DNA of 9,463 bases from JAOZTV01 sp965371805 (lineage in GTDB: Bacteria > Acidobacteriota > Aminicenantia > UBA2199): assembly GCA_965371805.1 (NCBI GenBank), contig CBDUZW010000114.1:1-9463 (forward strand). The letters run 5' to 3'. Position numbers and translations under genes: made by a program. Of the stretch, positions 1 to 7,095 are shown piece after piece. The notes under the pieces were generated by a model. The model saw only the letters and a list, made by a program, of their open reading frames with translations. It was not told the origin of the DNA and did no database searches. Each line of letters starts with the position of its first letter. The first letter of the stretch is position 1.

Positions 1-163
1 AGTTAGTAGTAAAAGTAATTACCGAAGGACTGGTAAAAGTACTTGACTTTTACAGAAATACATGGATGTATGGCAAAAACAGTCGGACGGATCATGGAAG
101 ATCAAGGCTGAAATATGGAACACAGATGTAGATATTTTTGCAATGATGGGTAATAAAAAATAG
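1..163 (+). pseudogene. 3' end of a SnoaL/DUF4440-like (NTF2-fold) gene, apparently frameshifted
   Basis: The frame ending at the TAG at 161-163 reads YMDVWQKQSDGSWKIKAEIW and then NTDVDIFAMMGNKK. The pattern of a hydrophobic strand, W-x-K-Q-x-DGSWK and a closing WN-D resembles the last two strands of NTF2-fold DUF4440/SnoaL-like proteins; I recognise this from family knowledge, with no search run. The frame is blocked by a TGA at 44-46, while another frame upstream (positions 3-50) reads LVVKVITEGLVKVLD, plausible as the preceding strands. A single-base loss around 48-60 would join the two. So this is either a decayed gene or one with a sequence error, and the 5' part lies outside the window. 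The terminator at 182-220 follows directly and would serve it. Confidence 0.45.
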
Positions 164-181
164 GTTAAAAAACTATAAAGG

Positions 182-220
182 AACGGAGAATATATATCAT
201 TGCTCTCCGTTTTCTTTTTC
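182..220 (+). terminator. Rho-independent terminator
   Basis: A perfect 8-bp inverted repeat, AACGGAGA (182-189) and TCTCCGTT (204-211), encloses a 14-nt AT-rich loop and runs into the T-rich tract TTTTCTTTTTC. It lies about 20 bp after the stop codon of the left-edge gene remnant on the same strand, which fits termination of that gene. Confidence 0.75.
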
Positions 221-251
221 TGAAAATCTCTAAAATTTTATAAAAATTCTC

Positions 252-458
252 TCAAATCCCAATTCCCCCAAAAATAAGCATTCTGTATTGATCACTGTTT
301 TTAAATTTGGTGCCAGTCAAAGTAAATAAAAGTAAATTATAGCCGGTTAATTTTATAAATTCATTTAACAGAAGAGACTTGTTTTTTTTATTGCTACGTT
401 GATAACGATTCGCATACTCTCTAATTACTGACTGTTTCTCACGCATTTTTAACCCCAT
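252..458 (-). pseudogene. N-terminal remnant of a DDE (rve-type) transposase
   Basis: The first 41 residues (MGLKMREKQSVIREYANRYQ, then RSNKKNKSLL and LNEFIKLTGYN) match my recollection of the N-terminal helix-turn-helix of integrase-core transposases of the IS481/IS1202 (ISNCY) kind, where a basic Arg/Lys-rich helix leads to an LTGYNR-x-Y-A-x-x-L motif. Here the match stops abruptly after GYN, near 336-338. The following 27 residues are low-complexity and overlap the repeat at 287-327, so the catalytic core is missing. The start has an intact ribosome binding site, GGAGG at 467-471 with an 8-nt spacer. A 6-bp dyad (TTGATG 473-478, CATCAA 487-492) lies just beyond it. The fragment is therefore a deletion derivative and cannot encode an active transposase. 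If translated, it could be a short DNA-binding peptide. Confidence 0.55.
287..327. repeat. Copy 1 of a 40-bp interspersed repeat (second copy at 2758-2797)
   Basis: The core at 303-327 (AAATTTGGTGCCAGTCAAAG and then TAAAT) matches 2773-2797 at 23 of 25 positions, in the same orientation. Weaker similarity with small gaps extends leftward over a further 15 bases. The right edge adjoins a second AAAGTAAAT-like unit at about 330-337 and then the point where the transposase remnant breaks off. This is probably an insertion-sequence end or a site bound by a transposase, but the element it belongs to is not visible. Confidence 0.6.
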
Positions 459-520
459 TTAAAAAACCTCCATTGATGAAAAAATACATCAACAAAGAAT
501 TTTTTAATACTAGTAATTTC

Positions 521-580
521 ATAGTGTTTTTTTTATGATGCAATGACCTATGTTTTATAGCGTTTTTTTTTGATGCAACG
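521..580 (-). repeat. Two imperfect 24-25-bp direct repeats, candidate IS left end
   Basis: Positions 521-545 and 557-580 share the pattern ATAG(T/C)G, a run of eight or nine T, then GATGCAA(T/C)G, with starts 36 bp apart. Read on the minus strand, each is TTGCATCA, an A-run and C(A/G)CTAT, lying upstream of the minus-strand transposase remnant. Spaced repeated binding sites at the terminus before the transposase gene are typical of several DDE insertion sequences. A terminus near 585-593 (minus strand beginning TGACTACGACG) is possible, but no target duplication was identified. Confidence 0.5.
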
Positions 581-1184
581 CGCACGTCGTAGTCAAATAA
601 AACATGATCTTAATATGAAAACTTTTATGATCTCAAACTATGTTTCATGGAATAAAAATATAATTTCATGGGACGATTATAAATATTTTATACATATTGA
701 TAATGTTTTAAATGATATCCCTGATATTAATAGTTTTACGAATAGACTAAGAGATTTAATTGAAGTATCAATTGAAAAAAATAAGAAATTTTTACCTGAA
801 CTGGATGCTTATACAAATTCAAATCTGGTTTTTAATCTTGATAAAGAATACTTTATATCAAGAAGTATCCCTAATCATTTTTCCCTCTTTGCATTAATGA
901 ATTATTTTTTAAATGAAGAGTATAGTTTTTATAGACCTCATATATCAAAAGACAAAAATAACAAAAAAAAACATACTTTCAAATATATAATTAAATGTTT
1001 TGTAAATAGAGATGTAAAATGTTTTACCTATGCAGATTTTGAAAAATTCTCAGAAAAACTTATAGGTAAGCAGTATGGTAGTAAAAACAATATTATCAAT
1101 CTGTTTAGCGATGTAAGAGAATTTATTTACAAGATAGATGAGGACAAATATTGTTCAAAGAATAAAGTTTATCCTCAGGATTAA
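573..1184 (+). CDS. Orphan protein of about 200 residues, no recognised domain
   Basis: I do not recognise this protein. It is rich in Lys, Asn, Phe, Ile and Tyr, carries no signal peptide or membrane helix, and appears soluble and mixed alpha/beta. The C-terminal half is strongly basic around residues 125-140 (DKNNKKKHTFKYIIK). The frame is open from a TTG at 570 and an ATG at 573, but neither has a Shine-Dalgarno sequence and both sit inside the repeat that looks like an IS end. The first few codons (QRARRS) therefore probably come from the element. An in-frame ATG at 615 (MKTFMISNYVSW) is an alternative start, also without a good ribosome site. The gene may be the 3' part of a longer gene cut by the insertion. 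It looks more AT-rich than its neighbours, suggesting foreign origin. No hairpin terminator follows. Confidence 0.5.
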   Translation: MQRARRSQIKHDLNMKTFMISNYVSWNKNIISWDDYKYFIHIDNVLNDIPDINSFTNRLRDLIEVSIEKNKKFLPELDAYTNSNLVFNLDKEYFISRSIPNHFSLFALMNYFLNEEYSFYRPHISKDKNNKKKHTFKYIIKCFVNRDVKCFTYADFEKFSEKLIGKQYGSKNNIINLFSDVREFIYKIDEDKYCSKNKVYPQD

Positions 1185-1233
1185 TATTTTTTTATTTTTG
1201 TCTGACCTTAAAATCTCTTGATCGGCCGGCACC

Positions 1234-1250
1234 AGAAGAACTGTTCTTCT
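1234..1250. promoter_or_regulatory. 17-bp perfect dyad, possible operator
   Basis: AGAAGAACTGTTCTTCT is a perfect inverted repeat of two 8-bp arms around one central base. The one-base centre and the lack of a T-run argue against a terminator, and an operator for a dimeric regulator is more likely. It lies in the 191-bp gap between the orphan gene and the ATPase gene, upstream of the three 33-bp-spaced repeats and the candidate promoter. The binding protein is unknown. Confidence 0.35.
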
Positions 1251-1275
1251 AATGTAGGGGGATAAATACAAACAT

Positions 1276-1356
1276 GGCTGACTATGTTACAGGAAAACAT
1301 CATAATAGGGTTGACTTTGTTACAAAATAATGTAAATATTGGGTTGACTTTGTTAC
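1276..1356 (+). repeat. Three 15-bp direct repeats at an exact 33-bp period
   Basis: The unit GGTTGACTTTGTTAC occurs exactly at 1309-1323 and 1342-1356, and with two changes (GGCTGACTATGTTAC) at 1276-1290. Starts are 33 bp apart both times, about three helical turns, so a protein would bind all three on one face of the helix. The 18-bp spacers are unrelated to each other. Regularly phased sites of this kind occur at the ends of IS21-like and other DDE elements, and also as operators or iterons. The last unit ends 7 bp before the ribosome binding site of the ATPase gene. Confidence 0.8.
1311..1338 (+). promoter_or_regulatory. Candidate sigma-70 promoter for the ATPase gene
   Basis: TTGACT at 1311-1316 and TAAATA at 1333-1338 are 16 bp apart and upstream of the ATPase start at 1376. 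The -35 hexamer is part of the middle 15-bp repeat. A protein bound to the repeats would compete directly with RNA polymerase, so self-regulation or regulation by an element is plausible. Confidence 0.35.
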
Positions 1357-1375
1357 GGCACTGAGGAGGTGAGAT

Positions 1376-2728
1376 ATGTTTTTCAGGAATATTATCAGGG
1401 AATTAGAGAAATGGAGAGATAATAAAGATAGAAAACCATTAGTTCTAAGGGGTGCAAGGCAGGTTGGAAAGACAACAGCTGTTAACCTTTTTGCTAAAGA
1501 ATTTAATAATTATATTTATCTTAATCTTGAGCATACGGATGATAAAAATATATTTTCTCAAAATCTTTCTGTAAAAGACACCATAGATTATATTTTGTTA
1601 ACAAAAAATGTTTCACTTAAAAAAGGTAAAACACTTATTTTTATTGATGAGATACAAAATAGTCCACAGGCTGTATCATTGCTTAGATACTTTTATGAAT
1701 CTATGCCTGAATATTTTGTAATTGCTGCAGGCTCTCTTCTTGAAATTATGATGAAAGAAAATAGTATAAGTTTTCCGGTAGGGAGAATTGAATATAGATT
1801 TATGTACCCATTAATATTTGAAGAATTTCTGATTGCTATGAACCGGGAAGATGTTTTAAAACATTATAGACATATTCCTTCACAGAGTTTTGCCACTTTA
1901 GAAATAAAAAAGCTTTTTCATGTATATACAATGATCGGAGGTATGCCTGAGATTGTTGCTAAATATGTTGATACAGGAAATGTTTCAGATCTTAAGATCA
2001 TCTATCAATCCCTGATAACCTCTTATATAGATGATGTCAAAAAATATGCAAGAAATCGTTCTATGGCAGAGATTATAAAACATTCACTAGAGACTACTCC
2101 TTTTGAAGCAGGTAGTAGAATAAAATTTCAGGGCTTTGGAAATTCAAACTATAAAAGCAGAGAGATAGGGGAGGCATTAAGAAGTTTGCAGAGAGCGATG
2201 CTTTTATACCTAATATATCCAGTTACTGCACAAAAGCCACCCGCACTTATTGACAAGAAAAAATCACCCCGTCTCCAATATATTGATACCGGATTACTTA
2301 ATTATTCTGTTGGATTACATTCATACTTTTTCAAATATAAAGATTTACAGGCAATTTATAAAGGAAAACTTGCTGAACATATTGTAGGACAGGAATTAAT
2401 TGCCGGTGATTTACTTACTTGGAATAGCTTTCTGTTTTGGGTAAAAGAAAAAAAGCAGTCAAATGCTGAATTGGATTTTTTAATTCAGTATAATGAATTA
2501 TTTATACCTGTTGAAGTTAAATCAGGTAAAACAGGAACACTTCGTTCTTTACATGAGTATATGGATAAGGTAAATCATAAATTTGCAGTCAGGCTATATG
2601 ATGGGGAAATGTCTATTGAAGATATAAAAACTTCATCAGGTAAAACATATAAACTATTAAACCTTCCACTCTGCTTTGCAGGGAAATTAAAAGAATACAT
2701 TAATTGGTTTGCAAAGAACAATCTTTAA
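1376..2728 (+). CDS. AAA ATPase with C-terminal DUF4143 (AAA_14/DUF4143 family)
   Basis: This 450-residue protein has the usual two-part layout of the family. The N-terminal P-loop domain shows Walker A GARQVGKTT at 26-34, Walker B LIFIDEIQ at 87-94 and a sensor-like AAGSLLE at 117-123. The C-terminal DUF4143 region includes YIDTGLLNY near 302-310, GKLAEHIVGQEL at 330-341 and a strand pair ending in AELDFLI (364-370) and PVEVKSGKTG (378-387). Glu334, Asp367, Glu380 and Lys382 are spaced like a PD-(D/E)XK nuclease-type core, as noted for this family, though activity is unproven. Length is normal and no frameshift is seen. The start is secure: AGGAGGT at 1364-1370 with a 5-nt spacer. Its cellular role is not established; such genes are often solitary and scattered by transfer. 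Here it lies between the 33-bp-period repeats and a repeat at 2758-2797, which suggests a mobile context. Confidence 0.9.
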   Translation: MFFRNIIRELEKWRDNKDRKPLVLRGARQVGKTTAVNLFAKEFNNYIYLNLEHTDDKNIFSQNLSVKDTIDYILLTKNVSLKKGKTLIFIDEIQNSPQAVSLLRYFYESMPEYFVIAAGSLLEIMMKENSISFPVGRIEYRFMYPLIFEEFLIAMNREDVLKHYRHIPSQSFATLEIKKLFHVYTMIGGMPEIVAKYVDTGNVSDLKIIYQSLITSYIDDVKKYARNRSMAEIIKHSLETTPFEAGSRIKFQGFGNSNYKSREIGEALRSLQRAMLLYLIYPVTAQKPPALIDKKKSPRLQYIDTGLLNYSVGLHSYFFKYKDLQAIYKGKLAEHIVGQELIAGDLLTWNSFLFWVKEKKQSNAELDFLIQYNELFIPVEVKSGKTGTLRSLHEYMDKVNHKFAVRLYDGEMSIEDIKTSSGKTYKLLNLPLCFAGKLKEYINWFAKNNL

Positions 2729-2757
2729 CTGAATTCAAGCGAAGTTATTTTAGGATT

Positions 2758-2797
2758 ATTAATCTGTTTTATAAATTAGGTGACAGTCAAAGTAAAT
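2758..2797. repeat. Copy 2 of the 40-bp interspersed repeat
   Basis: AAATTAGGTGACAGTCAAAG at 2773-2792, continuing TAAAT to 2797, matches 303-327 at 23 of 25 positions, with looser similarity to its left. It begins 29 bp after the ATPase stop codon. Its CAAAGTAAA is similar to CAAAGTCAA, the reverse complement of the 15-bp repeat core at 1276-1356. The ATPase gene thus sits between related sites in opposite orientation. No hairpin terminator was seen between 2729 and 2854. Confidence 0.6.
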
Positions 2798-2854
2798 TAC
2801 ATATTTATATAAAATTTTAAAATAATACACTAAATATATTTATTTAAATTCAGA

Positions 2855-2883
2855 TTGTATGATGAATCCTTATATGGTATATT
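2855..2883 (+). promoter_or_regulatory. Candidate extended -10 promoter for the glycoside-hydrolase-like gene
   Basis: TATATT at 2878-2883 is preceded by TG at 2875-2876, giving an extended -10 element. A weak -35, TTGTAT at 2855-2860, lies 17 bp upstream. Transcription would begin near 2890, leaving a leader of about 115 nt before the ATG at 3005. No operator or stem-loop switch stands out in this leader. Confidence 0.4.
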
Positions 2884-3004
2884 TTTATATATAGGAGAAA
2901 TCAATAAAAAGTCTTTTTGCTTTTATTTTATTGAACAGTTTCTTTATAAACATTCAGGCAGTTCAGGATGCAACTATGGAAATAAATTATATACAGGAGT
3001 CATT

Positions 3005-6000
3005 ATGAAGAAAAACATTTTATCAATCAGCCTTTTACTTTTGATTTTATCTCCAATATTTGAGTGTAAACAAAAGAATATCAATTATTTAAGAGTTTCA
3101 GATAAATCCATCTCAAATATGGTTGATGGGATTAAATATGAGTCCGGGAACTGGTCCCATCCGGATTATTCAAAACCATTTAAATCCTTAGGAAATCACA
3201 GGTTTATTATTCGATTTAAGGGAACAGGCGAAACTTGTCTTGCTGATATACCATGGAGAAGGGCAGATATAGATCCTTCTAAAAAAAATGTAGTTATTAT
3301 AAATGCAAAAAGTAAACTTGCTGTAAGAGATATTTTAATAAAAAAAATTACTAATGAATCCGGGACAGTTTTATTTAAATCCCAAAAAGACTCAGACTTA
3401 TATTATGTGTACTATCTACCGCACGAGTCAACCGGGAGTTATTATCCAAAATTAAACTATACTCCTCAATCTAAATCTCAAGATTCTGTCTGGCAGCAAA
3501 AATATAAAAAGTATACTCCAGATGAACTTAAAAAATTACCAAAGGCAGAAATTATTGCAGCACAATCCATTGATGATTTTCACTCTTTTTTCCCTATGGA
3601 GATCATTGCAACAAATGAAGAGATAAATAAAATGTTGCTTACTGATAAAAAGGAATTTTATCTTTTCCCGGAATACAGGGAATACCCAATACGAATGGTC
3701 AATTATTTACCTAAATACTGGATAGATAGGGGAAGAAAAAATGGGATTTCTGATAATGCAAAAAAAGGTGAATTCTACACTTTTCAAATTGGAATTTATT
3801 CACCACATAAACAAATAAAAGATCTAAAGATCTCTAATACAGATTTTAACTCGGAAGGAGGTGGCTTTATTCCTAAGTCAAACATTCATAGCCTTAATAG
3901 TGAGGGAATAGATCTAAAGGGAAGACCTTTTTCGAAAACTGTAAATATAAAAAAAAGTAGAGTTCAGCCTCTTTGGTTTGGTATTGATATTCCGGAAAAA
4001 ATCAAAAAGGGGAAATATAAAGGGCGAATTATTATTAATGCTAATGATAATGATCCTAAAACTATACATATTGAACTAAATATTTCAGACGAAGTTATAT
4101 CTAATCATGGTGATGATAAACCTGAAAACATGACACGTTTAAGATGGCTTAATTCCAGAATCGGATCTGATAAAGCTTTTATTGCCAAACCTTTTACGCC
4201 TGTCATTATAAATGGAAATTCTCTAAAAATATTAGGTAGAGAGATTATCCTTGGAGCTAACGGATTACCTGAAAAAATGAAATCATTTTTTGCACCTGAA
4301 ATGACATATTTAAAAACTAATCCGGAACCGATTGTAGATTCCCCATTTGAATTCAAGGTCCTTGGGAAAAACAAGGAAAAAGAAGAATGGAGAACCAAAG
4401 CTTACAAAATTGAACAGTCGTACAAAAGTGAAGCTCACTGGAATGTTTTGAACGAGTCAGATAATTTTAATTTAAAGATCAATGGATCTCTTGAATATGA
4501 TGGCACCCTCAATTATAAAATTGAACTTACTTCAAAAAAAGACCAGGAAGTTTCTGATATATTACTTGAGATCCCTATGGACCAGGATGCAGCCGAAATG
4601 ATGGTTGGACTTGGTAGAAAAGGAGGAAAACGTCCTGATAAGTTTTTATGGAAATGGGATGTTAATTATCATCAGGAAGGTGCCTGGATGGGGAATGTAA
4701 ATAAAGGCCTTCAATATGTTTTAAGAGATAATAAATATGAACGTCCCTTGAATACTAATTTCTATCATAATAAGCCATTAATCCTTCCTGAATCATGGGG
4801 GAATAATGGAAAAGGCGGTATACGTATTAGTAAAAAAGATAATTTAGTCATAGCTGAAAATTTTAGTGGTAGACGAATAATAAAAAAGGGGAAAGTGCTG
4901 CATTTTAATATACGTCTTCTTATTACACCTTTTAAAGTAATTGATATTAAAAAGCATTTCTCCACGCGCTTTGTTCATAAATATGTCCCGGTTGAGGAAG
5001 CAGAAGAATTAGGTGGCAGTGTAATTAATGTTCATCATGCCAACGTTATTAATCCCTATATCAATTATCCTTTTTATAATCTTAATAAACAGACTGAATA
5101 TATTCAGAAGGCTCATAAAAGAGACATTAAGGTTAAACTCTATAATACAATAAGGGAGTTATCATATAAGGCCTATGAACTTTTTGCAATGAGAAGCCTG
5201 GGGGATGAAATCTTTAATGATGGGAAAGGTGGTGGACATAGTTGGCTGCAGGAGCATTTGAGATCAGGCTATCACTCAGCCTGGCATGCTACAAACGTCA
5301 ACGATGCAGCAATTCTTAATAAAGGGACTTCAAGATGGACAAATTATTATATTGAAGGACTTAACTGGCTTGCAAAAAATCAGAAAATAGATGGAATTTA
5401 TCTGGATGACATTGCATTTGATCGAGATACCATAAAGAGAATTATTTCTGTTTTAAGTAAACACAGGGATGAGATTATCATCGATCTTCATTCAGCCAAT
5501 CAGTATAATAAAAGAGATGGATTTATTAACAGTATTTTTCTCTACATGGAACATATTCCCTATGTTTCAAGACTATGGTTTGGAGAGTATTTTGATTATA
5601 ATGAAGATCCCGATTACTGGTTAACCGAAGTCTCAGGGATTCCTTTCGGGCTTACAGGTGAAATGCTTGAGAAGGGAGGTCATCCATATAGAGGAATGGT
5701 ATTTGGGATGACAAACAGGGTTTATGGGAAAGACAACCCTGGAGCATTATGGGATTTATTTGATTCATTTGATATAAAAAACAGTAAAATGTTTGGATAT
5801 TGGCTGGATAATTCTCCTGTTAAAATACCAGAAAAAGAGATCCGGTCTACTATTTATGTACACTCCAATCGTATCTTAATTGCTATTGGATCCTGGTCAG
5901 ATGAAGATAAAAATATAAAGCTTGAGATTGACTGGAAAATGCTTGGTTTTGATAAAAAGAAAACAAGCCTGTTCAGTCCACAAATTTCGGGACTTCAGAA

Positions 6001-6088
6001 AAAAGAAAAATTTAATCCTGAACTATCTATAAAAATAGAGAAAAATAGAGGGTTAATCTTAATATTGGAGGATAATAGTCATAGATAG
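3005..6088 (+). CDS. Exported glycoside-hydrolase-like protein (DUF6067/GH123-related), 1027 residues
   Basis: I assign this to the large exported glycoside-hydrolase-like proteins labelled DUF6067, thought to be related to GH123, from recalled motifs. After the leader come FFPMEIIAT at 195-203, FPEYREYPIRM at 221-231 and beta-rich middle domains. A C-terminal barrel-like region (about 670-950) carries NVHH at 675-678, DGIYLDDIAFDR at 796-807, DLHSAN at 827-832 and WFGEYFDY at 858-865. Asp801, Asp802 and Glu861 are candidate catalytic acids. A beta-sandwich closes the protein. The start is the ATG at 3005, with AGGAGT at 2995-3000. The frame stays open back to a TTG at 2855, but that would hide the signal peptide inside the protein and overlap the promoter. 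The leader (MKKN, then a leucine-rich core) ends at IFEC with Cys21, so it is a possible lipoprotein with a non-canonical lipobox, or simply secreted. It probably supplies sugar to the convergent transporter and kinase genes. Substrate unknown. Confidence 0.8.
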   Translation: MKKNILSISLLLLILSPIFECKQKNINYLRVSDKSISNMVDGIKYESGNWSHPDYSKPFKSLGNHRFIIRFKGTGETCLADIPWRRADIDPSKKNVVIINAKSKLAVRDILIKKITNESGTVLFKSQKDSDLYYVYYLPHESTGSYYPKLNYTPQSKSQDSVWQQKYKKYTPDELKKLPKAEIIAAQSIDDFHSFFPMEIIATNEEINKMLLTDKKEFYLFPEYREYPIRMVNYLPKYWIDRGRKNGISDNAKKGEFYTFQIGIYSPHKQIKDLKISNTDFNSEGGGFIPKSNIHSLNSEGIDLKGRPFSKTVNIKKSRVQPLWFGIDIPEKIKKGKYKGRIIINANDNDPKTIHIELNISDEVISNHGDDKPENMTRLRWLNSRIGSDKAFIAKPFTPVIINGNSLKILGREIILGANGLPEKMKSFFAPEMTYLKTNPEPIVDSPFEFKVLGKNKEKEEWRTKAYKIEQSYKSEAHWNVLNESDNFNLKINGSLEYDGTLNYKIELTSKKDQEVSDILLEIPMDQDAAEMMVGLGRKGGKRPDKFLWKWDVNYHQEGAWMGNVNKGLQYVLRDNKYERPLNTNFYHNKPLILPESWGNNGKGGIRISKKDNLVIAENFSGRRIIKKGKVLHFNIRLLITPFKVIDIKKHFSTRFVHKYVPVEEAEELGGSVINVHHANVINPYINYPFYNLNKQTEYIQKAHKRDIKVKLYNTIRELSYKAYELFAMRSLGDEIFNDGKGGGHSWLQEHLRSGYHSAWHATNVNDAAILNKGTSRWTNYYIEGLNWLAKNQKIDGIYLDDIAFDRDTIKRIISVLSKHRDEIIIDLHSANQYNKRDGFINSIFLYMEHIPYVSRLWFGEYFDYNEDPDYWLTEVSGIPFGLTGEMLEKGGHPYRGMVFGMTNRVYGKDNPGALWDLFDSFDIKNSKMFGYWLDNSPVKIPEKEIRSTIYVHSNRILIAIGSWSDEDKNIKLEIDWKMLGFDKKKTSLFSPQISGLQKKEKFNPELSIKIEKNRGLILILEDNSHR

Positions 6089-6093
6089 ACTGA

Positions 6094-7053
6094 TTAAATT
6101 TTCTCCATCTCATGAGCAATTAAAGCTCCAGCTCCTAAAACTGCTATATTTTTGTCCTGCAGGCCTGAAGGCAGGAGTTTTATATGTCCCCGGTGTATTT
6201 TCGGCATGTATTCTTCAAGATAGTGTTTTGTAGGTTCAAATATGAGTTTTCCTGCATTTACAACGCCCCCAAAGAGAAAAATGGCTTCAGGAGAGGTAAC
6301 GCTTACTACATCCGCCAGTTTCATACCAAGTATCTTTCCAGAAAAATCAAATACTTTTTTTGCAATTATATCACCCTTCTCTGCGAATTCAGCAATTAAT
6401 TTTGAACTTAATTCATTACTGGAGTAGAAAGCTAAGAGACTCTTCTCTCTCTCTTCAGCCAGGAAAATCTGAGCTGTTCTGCAAAGACCTGAAGCAGATG
6501 TATAAGCTTCCAGGCAACCTCTTTTCCCACATCCGCATTTTCTACCGTTCTCTATAACTACTGAATGACCCAGCTCCCCGGCAAACCCGTCATAACCATA
6601 TACCAGATCACCATTTACGACTATCCCGCTTCCCACTCCAGTTCCTAAAGTAATAAGGATGAAATCTTTCATTCCCTTTGCTGCGCCATATTTAAGCTCA
6701 CCAATTGCAGCCGCGTTCGCATCATTTGTTATTACTATTGGAATTGGGAAAATCGTTTTCATTATGTCAACAAATTTTACAACATCCCAACTCAAATTTG
6801 GAGGATATTCAACTGTACCTCTATAATAATTTGCATTGGGAGCTCCAATGCCAATCCCGGCTATCTCCTTACCTAACCTTTTTATATCATCTTTTAATGC
6901 ATTGGCGATTCTGTTAATAAGGTCTTCAGCAGGTTTTTCAGGATTTGTATCGAGTGAACCTGTTAAAAGTATTTCCCCGGAATTATCAATGAAACCATAA
7001 ACAGTATTTGTACCGCCTATATCTATACCTACGATTACTTTTGATTTTTTCAT
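6094..7053 (-). CDS. ROK-family sugar kinase (glucokinase-like)
   Basis: This complete 319-residue ROK kinase phosphorylates a hexose in the cytoplasm with ATP. Visible motifs are the phosphate-binding DIGGT at 11-15, NDANAA at 110-115 with the catalytic-base Asp111, the second glycine loop LGTGVGSG at 136-143, GELGH at 159-163, and the ROK zinc site CGCGKRGCLEA at 173-183, with ligands His163, Cys173, Cys175 and Cys180. There is no N-terminal helix-turn-helix, so it is an enzyme and not a NagC/XylR-type repressor. The start ATG at 7053 has an AGGAAGAG-type site about 7 nt upstream. It follows the sugar permease gene on the same strand and is probably cotranscribed. Glucose is the default substrate, but N-acetylglucosamine, mannose or allose cannot be excluded. 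Its stop codon is 5 bp from that of the converging hydrolase-like gene. Confidence 0.9.
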   Translation of the reverse strand: MKKSKVIVGIDIGGTNTVYGFIDNSGEILLTGSLDTNPEKPAEDLINRIANALKDDIKRLGKEIAGIGIGAPNANYYRGTVEYPPNLSWDVVKFVDIMKTIFPIPIVITNDANAAAIGELKYGAAKGMKDFILITLGTGVGSGIVVNGDLVYGYDGFAGELGHSVVIENGRKCGCGKRGCLEAYTSASGLCRTAQIFLAEEREKSLLAFYSSNELSSKLIAEFAEKGDIIAKKVFDFSGKILGMKLADVVSVTSPEAIFLFGGVVNAGKLIFEPTKHYLEEYMPKIHRGHIKLLPSGLQDKNIAVLGAGALIAHEMEKI

Positions 7054-7095
7054 TTTTTATCTCTTCCTATTCCTTTACTCTTGGTTTTGATCCCA

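Noticed and set aside
1234..1250. LexA/SOS box
   Set aside because: The dyad contains GAAC and GTTC but with one base between them, not the four of the known GAAC-N4-GTTC site, and no SOS gene follows.
1276..1356. CRISPR-like array
   Set aside because: Only three units, each 15 bp with 18-bp spacers, too short for CRISPR repeats, one unit imperfect, and no cas genes nearby.
2855..3004. Longer start (TTG at 2855) for the hydrolase-like protein
   Set aside because: It would bury the signal peptide 50 residues inside the protein and lies on the candidate -35 box; the ATG at 3005 has a good ribosome site and leader.
4105..4965. Minus-strand open frames inside the hydrolase-like gene
   Set aside because: They oppose a well-supported gene, lack ribosome sites and have no recognisable protein features.
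6089..6093. Bidirectional terminator between the convergent genes
   Set aside because: The gap is 5 bp and no stem-loop with a T-tract was found around it.
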